NCBI GenBank assembly: GCA_026315105.1
Contig: CM048744.1
Coordinates: 839,800,094-839,864,093, forward strand
From: Locusta migratoria
Lineage: Eukaryota > Arthropoda > Insecta > Orthoptera > Acrididae
DNA: 64,000 nucleotides
Direction of reading: 5' to 3'
Positions 55,664 to 64,000 of the stretch are shown here, piece after piece. Below the pieces are notes generated by a model, which had not been told where the DNA came from, did not search any database, and was given only the letters and a program-made list of their open reading frames with translations. How positions within the stretch are numbered: the stretch's first letter is position 1; every line of letters starts with the position of its first letter. The position numbers and the translations under genes were made by a program.

Positions 55664-55839
55664 TTTATACATATTTAAGAAACTTTCACACAGTTAAAAA
55701 TTAGGTGTTAAAATTGTAAGAGTCTGAATGAAAGTCCTTGGTCCACTTGAGCTCAAGTGGACCAAGGACTTTCATTCAGACTCTTACAATTTTAACACCT
55801 AATTTTTAACTGTGTGAAAGTTTCTTAAATATGTATAAA
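55664..55839. repeat. Perfect 176-bp palindrome without spacer
   Basis: Two 88-bp arms are exact reverse complements meeting between 55751 and 55752 at CTTGAG/CTCAAG. Symmetry breaks at 55663/55840. No mismatch was found on reading through both arms. Confidence 0.95.
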
Positions 55840-56771
55840 ATATTACATTAATAATTTCTCATGTAACTGAAATATTTGTTTCAGTATTAAATAGAACACT
55901 CTGAGGTCATTCGGGGTTGTTCACTGCTAGTATTAATTGTTCATAGGTTATCAGCTGATTGTTTGAACGATTGAATATACGCACAATTTGTGAAATTTTG
56001 TAAATTCGTGAAACGGCTGCTTTACTAATTATAATTCTGACGGCAGTTAATTGCTGGTATTCGAGTCAACTCAATCATTTGAATTATGAGATCAATAATT
56101 AGCGTTTCATAATTAAATGACTGCAAGTTTGACAGTTCAACCAAACGTTTGACATTATCAGTAAACAATGAACTGAATTTATCGCTCTCTCATCAGGAAA
56201 TCAAAATTTCATTTTCTTTTGTCAGTGACAAATGACGGGTTGGCTTCAGCGCAACAATGGAAAGCAAGGCACCACACTCGCTCAAACACAAGTTCAGTCT
56301 TTAGTTCTTAGTTTGTCCACTAATGAACTAATGTAGCACTACTGGCCAACTGTACATTGTGAATAACACAGAATTGATTGGGTCTTTGATAACACGATGT
56401 TGCATTGCAGTCAAACATTATTGACCTGCAATAAGTGGTAACAGACTCTTTTTGTCGACGATTAATTAGTAGTAAAATCAGGCCCAAAACGCTCCTCTTG
56501 CTACGTAATTAATACTGTGCCCACGTACAATACTGAGCAGCGCCTGTCCACCAAAATCTTCCTATTGCGTAAGCAAATTACATACCCCAGGACACGTACC
56601 AGTGTTTACAGATGTTAGAGCAATATCTTTTTAGGAAGACGTCTAACAGAGGTTAGTACTGAAACAAACAATCAGATTAATACAGCAACTAAACAGCATA
56701 ATTTTGACACATTAGATCACCAAACATAGGATCTGCTTAAAAATTCTCTCCATTGGCAGAAATTTTATTGC
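55840..56771. other. Unassigned stretch
   Basis: No coding, repeat or RNA evidence found. Confidence 0.45.
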
Positions 56772-57829
56772 CATACACTCCCATGAACCACATACATTGC
56801 CGAGGTGAGGTGGCTTGCGTGCCTCAACGATGAAGAGAGCCGTACCGTAGGTGCAACCACAGCGGAGGGGTATCTGTGTAGAGGCCAGACAAACGTGTGG
56901 TTGCTGAAGAGGGGCAGCAGCCTTTTCAGTAGTTACAGGGGCAACAGTCTGGATGATTGACTGAGCTGGCCTTGTAACGTCAGCTAATGCGGCTTTGCCA
57001 CGCAGTTACTACGAACGGCTAAAATCAAGGTGAAACTACAGCCCTTACTTTTCCCGAGGACATGCAGCTCTACATAGTAATTTTGTCAGAGACAGCAAAT
57101 AACCTGGAAGAGCAGTTGAACGGAATGGTTAGTGTGCTGAAAGGTGCATATAAGATGAACATTAACAAGAGCAAAACTAGGGTAAGTCTAAGAAAATCAG
57201 GTGATGCTGAAGGAATTAGATTAGGTAACGAAACAATAAAGGAGGTAGATGAGTTTTGTTACTTGGGAAGTGAAATAACAATAATGGTCGGAGTACAGAG
57301 GATATAAAATGCAGAATGGCAATGGGTAGAAAAGCGTTCTTGAAAAAGAGAAATTTGTTAACATCGAATAATGATTTAAGCCTAAGGAAGTCCTTTCTGA
57401 AGGCATGTGGGTGGAGTGTTGCCTTGTATGGGAGTGATGCATGGACGATAAACAGTGCGGACAGGAAGAGTATAGAGGCTTTTGAAATGTGGTGCTACAG
57501 AAGAATGCTGAAGATTAGGTGGGTGGATCGCGTAACTAATGAGGTACTGAACAGAATTGGGGAGAACAGGGATTTCTGCCATATCTTGACTAAAGGAAGG
57601 GATCGATTGGTGTGACAGTCTTAGACATAAAGGAATTGTGAATTTAGTGTTGGAGGGATGTGTGTGGGGTAAAAACCGCAGAGGAAGACCAAGAGATGGA
57701 TACAGTAAGCAGATTCAGACAGATGTAGGTTGCCGTTCTTATGTGAAGTTGAAGAGGCTTGTCAGGATAGGGTATTGTGGAGAGCTGCATCAAACCCGTC
57801 TCCGTACTGAAGACCACAACAACAACAGT
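56772..57829 (+). mobile_element. RTE-like LINE copy D, internally deleted
   Basis: The 5' leader (CATTGCCGAGGTGAGGTGGC to CATGCAGCTCTAC) matches copy C, then at about 57074 the sequence jumps to ATAGTAATTTTGTCAGAG, the region just after the RT catalytic motif. About 2.2 kb of coding sequence are missing. The C-terminal frames (57062-57307, 57316-57615, 57638 on) are shifted. The end has ACAACAACAACA. Confidence 0.9.
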
Positions 57830-58430
57830 TTAAAACATCATAAAACCCCAACTACCTTTAGTGCATCAGAATATTAGAGATGTCCGTAGAGACGCGTAGT
57901 TAGTATAAGTGATGGTATTGTTTGAAAAGATAAGGCACTGGCCGGCAGTGGACCGCTGAAAGAGTTTGGAGCAACTGCCAGATAGCGCAGGTAGTAGTTT
58001 TTTTACATCTACATAGATTCTCTGCAAATCACATTCAAGTGCCTGGCAGAGGGTTCATTAACCACTTTCATAACTTTTCTCTACCGTTCCATTCTCTAAT
58101 AGCGCGCGGGAAGAAAGAACACCTGAATCGTTCCGTTTTCGATCTGATGTCTCTTATTTTATTGGGATGGTCATGTCTCCCTTTGTAGGTGGGTGCTAGC
58201 AAAATATTTTCACATTCAGAACTAAAAGTCGGTGATTGAAACTTAGCAAACATATCACGCTGCAATGAATAACGTCTTTCTTTTAATGATTTCCATCCCA
58301 ATTCGTGCAATATTTCCGTGACGCTTTCCCCACCGTAACGTGATAGAACAAAACGAGCTGCCCTTCTCTGAACCTTATCAATGTTTTCCGTCAATCCCAC
58401 CTGGTGAGGGTCCCACAAGGGGCAACAGTA

Positions 58431-58994
58431 CTACAGGAGAGGACGCACAAGTGTGATGTATCCAGTCTCTTTAGTGGAGCTGGTGCATCTTCGAAGCGTT
58501 CTGCCGATGAAACGTAACCTTTGGTTCGCCTTCCCCACAACATTTTCTATGTGTTCTCTCCAGTCAAAGTTGTTCGTAATTGTAACTCCTAGGTATTTGG
58601 TAGAATCTACGACCTTAAGGTTTGACTGATTTATCGCGTAATTGAAGTTAAGCGGATTTCTTTTAGTGGTCATGTGTATTACTTCACACTTTTCTTTATT
58701 TAGTGTCAATTGCCAATTTTCGCACAAGGTAGAAATTTTGTCTAAATCGCTTTGCAGGTGCTTCTGATCCTCCGTTGACTTCACTAATCGATAAACGACA
58801 GTATCATCCGCAAACAGTCTAAGGGGGCTATTCAGATTGTCCCCTACATCGTTTATAAACACGAGGAAGAGTAGGGGACCTGTAACGCTTCCCTGTGGAA
58901 CACCAAATATCACTGCTGTTTTACTCGATGACCTACCGTCAATTACAACGAACTGTGTCTTTCCTGAAAGGAAATAGTGAATCCAATCGAACAA
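58431..58994 (-). pseudogene. CR1/Jockey-group reverse-transcriptase palm
   Basis: A 187-residue open frame. GVPQGSVTGPLLF is the conserved primer-grip-proximal block and FADDTVVY holds the catalytic Asp pair. Further on are NWQLTLNKEKCEVIHMTTKR and STKYLGVTITNNFDWREHIE, typical of this LINE group. It would copy element RNA at the target nick. It ends at a stop before the thumb frame, and the upstream palm motif A lies in a separate frame at 59001-59270. Confidence 0.88.
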
Positions 58995-59550
58995 TTGGGG
59001 CTACATTCCATAAGCACGCAATTTCATAAGAAGCCGATTGTGGGGTACAGTGTCAAAAGCCTTCCTGAAATCCAGAAATATGGAATCGATTTGATATCCC
59101 TTGTCGATGGCACTTAACACTTCATGTGAATAAAGGGCAAGCTGTGTTTCGCAAGAGTGATACTTTCTGAATCCGTGTTGACTACTGGTTAATAGGTCGT
59201 TCTCTTCGAGGTAGTTCATAATATTCGAACAAAGAATATGTTCCAAAATCCTACTGCAAATCGACGTCAATGAGATAGGCCTGCAATTTTGGGGATCACT
59301 CCTATTGCCTTTCTTCAGTATTGGAGTAACTTGGGCAACTTTCCAGTCTTTGGGTACGGATCTTTCGCTGAGTGATCGGTTGTAAATGATAGCTAAGTAC
59401 GGAGCTATTGCATCAGCGTACTCTGAGAGGAATCTAGGTATACAATCAGGCCCGGAAGATTTATTTTTGTTTAGTGACTTAAGTTGTTTTACTACTCCAG
59501 GAACATCTAAGTTTCACATGCTGGCAGCTGTTCCTGGATTGAATACTGGA

Positions 59551-59750
59551 GTGTTCACTTCGTCTTCTTTGGTGAACGAATTTCAGAAAGCTGTGTTTAG
59601 TAATTCTGCCTTAGCAGTACTGTCATCGGTAGTATTACCATTGCTATCGCGTGTTCACTTCGTCTTCTTTGGTGAACGAATTTCAGAAAGCTGTGTTTAG
59701 TCATTCTGCCTTAGCAGTACTGTCATCGGTAGTGTTACCATTGCTATCGC
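59551..59750. repeat. 100-bp tandem duplication inside the LINE
   Basis: Units 59551-59650 and 59651-59750 both start GTGTTCACTTCGTC and differ at about two positions. Other copies of this LINE do not reach this region, so the ancestral state cannot be judged here. Confidence 0.93.
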
Positions 59751-60395
59751 GTAGTGAAGGTATTGTTTGTGTTTTGCCGCTAGTGTACTTCACATATGAC
59801 CAGAATTTCTTTGGATTTTCTGCAAGATAACGGGACAGGATTTCGTTGTGGTAACTACTATAGGCTTCTCGCATTGAAGTCCGCGCTGGGTTGCTAGTTT
59901 CAGTAAAAGATTGCCAGTCTTGTGGATTCTGTGTATTTTTTAATTTTGCATGCGTTTTTCTTTGTTTCTGCAACAGTGATCTGACCTATTTTGTGTACCA
60001 CGGGGGGTCAGCCCCCTCTTTTATTAATTTATTTGGTATAAGTCTCTCGATTGCCACTGATATTATGTCTTTGAAAGTAAGCCACAAATGATCTACACTC
60101 GCATTTTTAGTTTTGAAAGACTGGAGACTATCACTCAGGAAAGCGTGAAGCGAATTTTTATCTGCTTTATTGAATAGATATATTTTTCGTTTATTTTTGG
60201 TGCATTTGGGCATTTCGACATTCAGTCTCGCTACTAGTAGTGGGTTAAACCGAGCAGCCGATCGGGGATTTGTCCTAATTGGCAGAAATCCGGGAAAGAC
60301 CGATGTTTTCCAGTGGAAACTAATGAGGGCTGTTAGCCGAGCTTTTCTTAAGGGTGTGTCTGGAGGATATCTGTGAGTTGCACACTCCAATAATT

Positions 60396-61470
60396 GAGAA
60401 TAAAAAAATGTAGTATGTAAACTTATTTACGTCAACATTTAAGATATCTACGATGTTGGAATAATTAGGTTCGTCTCATGATTCTGTAAACTATTCCAAC
60501 ATATCAAAAATTATACATGCTTATGAATACTATACCAAAATATAGAAAACTCGAGCTTAAAACAACAAACTTTTCAATGTGTCATGCAATTTCAACAAAC
60601 TCGTCAAACAAATTCATTGAAGCAGACTATCAATCAGCAGTCGACTGTTGTAGGGTGTGGCGCATTTGTTTTTTACTGGACATAAATTAACGCCACATTT
60701 GTATACATCACCTGTTGCAGATGTTCAGTGGTCTCGAAGATCTTGTGGCTCGCATGCAATTAACACATTACAAAATTATGTTATGACGTCGAGTTCTTGG
60801 GTTTTCAGGAAACTACATTTGTGACACTTTCATTTAATTTTTAAGTATGTTTATTCATCCATTCCTGATAAAGCATTTCACAACACACTTCCATACTAAC
60901 TAAGATGTTACTCCACAAAGACTGCCATAATACTCCAGACTACTTCAGACTGACTACTGAGACTGACTGCTCCATACTCCCTTAGTTCGCGCGAATTTGC
61001 GCGTATTAATATCTGATAATATTTCTAGAACCTTCTAGAACACGGAAGTACAACATTTAAATATTTAACAATTTGCTCAATAAACATTAATGACTCCTGC
61101 TTTACGCAAAGATACATAAAAGTATAACAGATGTAATAATAAGTTTTTTTTACATCAAAATAAACAATAGAAAAGATCGTAAGTAAACAACAATTAGCGC
61201 AGTGTTAATATATGTTTACATTGTTAATACGACTTTCAATACTTCATTAATTTAGTTTGTTAGAAGACCCTAGTAATGCAAATTATAATGATTAAAATAA
61301 TTTGACAGAAGCGCTATAAAATGCTTATGTAATATAAACATGAAATGTTAGGTTACAATACTACGACCAATTATGGTATCCAATACTTCAATTATTTAAA
61401 CAAACGGAACCCTCCTGGCTAAATATATTACAAGGGTCAATATTATGCAATGCTGTAACTGTCCACTCGT
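60396..61470. other. Unassigned AT-rich stretch
   Basis: No long frame. Contains the heat-shock-element match at 61023-61040. Confidence 0.45.
61023..61040. promoter_or_regulatory. Perfect four-unit heat-shock element motif
   Basis: TTC-TA-GAA-CC-TTC-TA-GAA fits the HSF-binding pattern of alternating 5-bp units exactly. No TATA box or recognised gene lies close downstream, so it may be chance or part of a transposon promoter. Confidence 0.35.
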
Positions 61471-61740
61471 CGATGTAAGTGGCCTGGGTGGAGGTTTATA
61501 CTTATCGCCTCATGAGCCCGACCGTCGACCATCGAGAGGTCGGCCCTTTCCTGGTGGGCAGCAACTTCTGCCTCTTATCTCAAGGGGGCCGTAACCCGCC
61601 GCCCCCAGCCCCCAGATCCTTCCTTTATGAGCCGCCTCTCCCGCTCCTGACGATGCCCACAAAGTGTCGCCATTCGGTGATCCTAGAGGCGCTGGGGTAG
61701 TATCTTTCTTGCGCCCCTGCTGGAAGTTATTGACCACTAC
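61471..61740. other. GC-rich unassigned block
   Basis: CG-rich with overlapping short frames on both strands, the longest about 75 codons, none recognised. Confidence 0.35.
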
Positions 61741-61863
61741 TATTCGTTTATTTTACTGGTAACAAGTCACTTGAAACCTTACCTAGGTTTCAAATGTCAG
61801 TTTGGTTTTCAGCAAAGTTTTCAGCAAAGTTTTGCAACAGGAAATGGCATATACGCTTTCACT

Positions 61864-63289
61864 CACAGCTACTAAAGTCTCTGGGAGAGCCAGCAATGAC
61901 AAGACTACTTGAACTGGTGTGTAGGTTCTAAGAGACAGGCGAAATACCCTCAGACTTTAAGAAAAATGCAATAATCCCTATTCCAAACAAATCAGGCGCA
62001 GACAGGTGTGAAAATTACAGAACCATCAGTTTGATAAGTCATGGTTGCAAAATTTTAACACGAATTATTTATAGAAGGATGGAAAAGTTGGTAGAAGCTG
62101 ACCTCGGGGAAGATCAGTTTGGATTCAGGAGGAACATAGGAACCCGGGAGGCAATACTCACTTTACGTCTTAACTTAGAAGATAGATTAAGGAAAGGCAA
62201 ACCTACGTTTTTAGCTTTTGTAGATTTGGAGAAAGCTTTTGACAATGTTGACTGGAATACACCCTTCCAAATTCTAAGGTCAGCAGGGGTAAAATACAGG
62301 GAAAGGAGAGTTATTTACAACTTGTACAAAAGCCAGAGCGCAGTTATTAGACTCGGAGGGCATGAAAGGGAAGCATCAGTTGGGAAGGGAGTATGACAGG
62401 GTTGTAGCCTTTCTCCGATGTTATTCAATTTGTACATCGAGCAGGCGGTGAAGGAAAGCAAGGAAAAATTTGGAATAGGGATTAAAGTTCAAGGGGAAGA
62501 AATAAAAACATTGCGTTTTGCTGATGACATTGTAATTCTGTCAGAGACAGCAAAGGACCTGGAAGAGCTGTTGAATGGAATGGACAGTGTGTTGAATAGA
62601 GCGTATAAAATGAATATTAACAAGAGCAAAACAAAAATAATGGAATGCCGTCTTAGAAAATCAGGCGATGCTGAAGGAATTAGATTAGGTAACAAAACAA
62701 TGAAGATGGTAGATGAGTTTTGCTACTTGGGTTGTAAAATAACATGCGATGGCCGCAGTACAGAGGATATAAAATGCAGAATGGCAAAGGGAAGAAAAGC
62801 ATTTTTGAAAAAGAGAAATTTTCTAACATCGAATATTAATTTAAGTGTAAGGAAGTCTTTTCTGAAGGCATTTATGTGGAGTGTTGCCTTGTACGGAAGT
62901 GAAACATGGACGATAAGCAGTGCTGGACAGGAAGAGAATAGAGGCTTTTGAAATGTGCTGCTACAGAAGAATGCTGAAGATTAGGTGGGTATATCGCATA
63001 ACTAATGAACACTGAACAGAATTGGCGAGAGAAGTAATTTTTGGCATACCCTGACTAAAAGAAGGGTTCGCTTTGTAGAGCACATTCTTAGACATCGGGG
63101 AATCATAAATTTAGCATTGGAGTGTGGGGTAAAAATCGCAGAGGGAGACCAAGAGACGCGTATAGTAAGCAGATTCAGGTGGATGTGGGTTGCCGTTCTT
63201 ATGAGGAGATGAAAAGGCTTGCTCAGGATAGAGTAGGGTGGAGAGCTGCATAAAACCAGTATCCGGACTGAAGACCATAACAACAACAA
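61864..63289 (+). mobile_element. RTE-like LINE copy E, 5'-truncated
   Basis: Flanked by cgctttcact (61854-61863 and 63290-63299), an exact 10-bp target duplication. It begins in the RT at LLKSLGEPAMTRLLELVC and keeps one frame 62031-62396 (MISHGCKILTRIIYRRMEKL, DLEKAFDNVDWNTPFQI). A TGA at 62394 interrupts RQGCS, then 62418-62951 carries FADDIVIL intact. A frameshift near 62930 breaks the C-terminus. The tail is ACAACAACAAC. Very similar to copy C. Confidence 0.93.
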
Positions 63290-63299
63290 CGCTTTCACT

Positions 63300-64000
63300 G
63301 ATAGAGAATTCCCTGAATGTGTGGAAAGCGAACCGTTAGGTTAAATATTAGCTTTCTTCCAACTCATATTTGTCAGTACGAATGAGCACGGGCCGGAGTT
63401 TAATTACCATTATTTTAAAACGGAAGCATCGCCATCACGCAATGTCAATAAGAGTTTCGAACAAAACTGCTCCCAGTTAAGTACACAAATCCCTATTAGT
63501 CACTCTGGCTCGAAATGTTGTAGAACCAATGGAACTAGCAGTCTGTGTCAGAACTCGAATACCGAGCACGTTATTTTGATTGGCTGTCTGGAATTCATCA
63601 CCGTTCAATGACAGCTTCACAATTTGATGTTCTATTTATTACAGAAGGTTCGTTGCCTCTTCGGTATCTTCCTTCTCGCGTTATCTTCTCCGTTTAATAC
63701 TTAATTTGGAAAAACGCTTGCAAGCGATATATATCGAAGGTGCGAGTGTTCCAAATGCGCATATCGACTCAGAGAATCACTGTGACTATCATCCGATATA
63801 ATTTGTTGACAACTGAACGAATCTCTTAGGTTAGTGGGATACCAATCACTGAAGAAAGCAGAGGTTCTAGTACTTTCACTTTACCTGGTGTGATTTCAAC
63901 GCGGAACTGAATTCCACTGATGCCTGCTTCATTTTTGTTGGGAACACCATTAGCGAATAATAATTCACAGATATGCATAGACTGACGGACGAAACACCGT
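63300..64000. other. Unassigned stretch to window end
   Basis: No recognised element; mixed composition. Confidence 0.45.

Larger units (their letters stand above)
58004..60395 (-). mobile_element. CR1/Jockey-group LINE, longest copy
   Basis: Minus strand. The 3' end is TACATCTACAT at 58004-58014. From high to low coordinate: 59986-60390 (KTSVFPGFLPIRTNPRSAAR, linker before RT), 59701-59973 (ENPKKFWSYVKYTSGKTQTI), 59001-59270 (FLDFRKAFDTVPHNRLLMKL, motif A), 58431-58994 (GVPQGSVTGPLLFLVFINDV and LRLFADDTVVYRL, motif C intact) and 58068-58418 (thumb, ending REWNGREKL). Stops and a 100-bp tandem duplication separate the frames. The endonuclease domain is missing, so the copy is 5'-truncated. 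Confidence 0.92.

Noticed and set aside
61479..61737. Pro/Gly-rich exon
   Set aside because: The GC-rich composition keeps frames open on both strands by chance, and no splice-site pair or domain was convincing.

Overview
This window looks like intergenic DNA from a large, repeat-rich arthropod genome. I infer an orthopteran (locust or grasshopper type) from the mix of tRNA-headed SINEs, RTE-like and CR1/Jockey-group LINEs, a Penelope element, Helitrons and many Tc1/mariner copies; the sequence alone does not prove the species. I found no convincing host protein-coding gene, no rRNA, no functional tRNA and no CRISPR. Nearly every recognisable coding stretch is a broken transposon gene.

Layout. 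0-5 kb: a foldback MITE, a CpG-rich block with a TATA/Inr pair, two SINEs and a 1.45-kb mariner-type element. 5-10 kb: a decayed CR1-group tail, a small hairpin, a minus-strand RTE copy and a mariner scrap. 10-14 kb: a TTAA-flanked DNA transposon, a Penelope-like element with a GIY-YIG endonuclease, and a foldback with a tRNA-like unit. 15-20 kb: nested SINEs, a LINE flanked by an unusually long direct repeat, a palindromic foldback split by a SINE, a LINE tail with a tandem duplication, and a MITE with an 8-bp target duplication. 20-25 kb: a duplicated THAP-domain region and two more LINE fragments. 26.2-30.4 kb: one foldback element with about 1.3-kb inverted arms carrying mirrored microsatellites. 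30-40 kb: SINEs, a Helitron, a Tc1 copy, and an older LINE split by two SINEs and a 2.9-kb RTE insertion. 40-46 kb: a deleted mariner, a piggyBac-like N-terminus, a hairpin element and a second, opposite-strand Helitron. 46.5-49.9 kb: a full-length RTE-like LINE whose 987-codon frame is broken by only three stop codons. 50-55 kb: a THAP-transposase remnant, a CRE/CCAAT cluster, a Helitron end and a SINE. 55.7 kb: a perfect 176-bp palindrome with no spacer. 56-64 kb: a deleted RTE copy, a long CR1-group LINE, a perfect heat-shock-element motif and a final RTE copy.

The parts relate by insertion order, not as pathways. Many junctions keep readable target-site duplications, which give a relative chronology: SINEs and RTE copies are young and land in older LINEs, MITEs and foldbacks. 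I did not find a clear new biological system. The best leads are the perfect palindrome, the giant foldback, a CTGANGA...GAAA core shared by Penelope-type inverted flanks, and the long duplication around the LINE at 15.8 kb.
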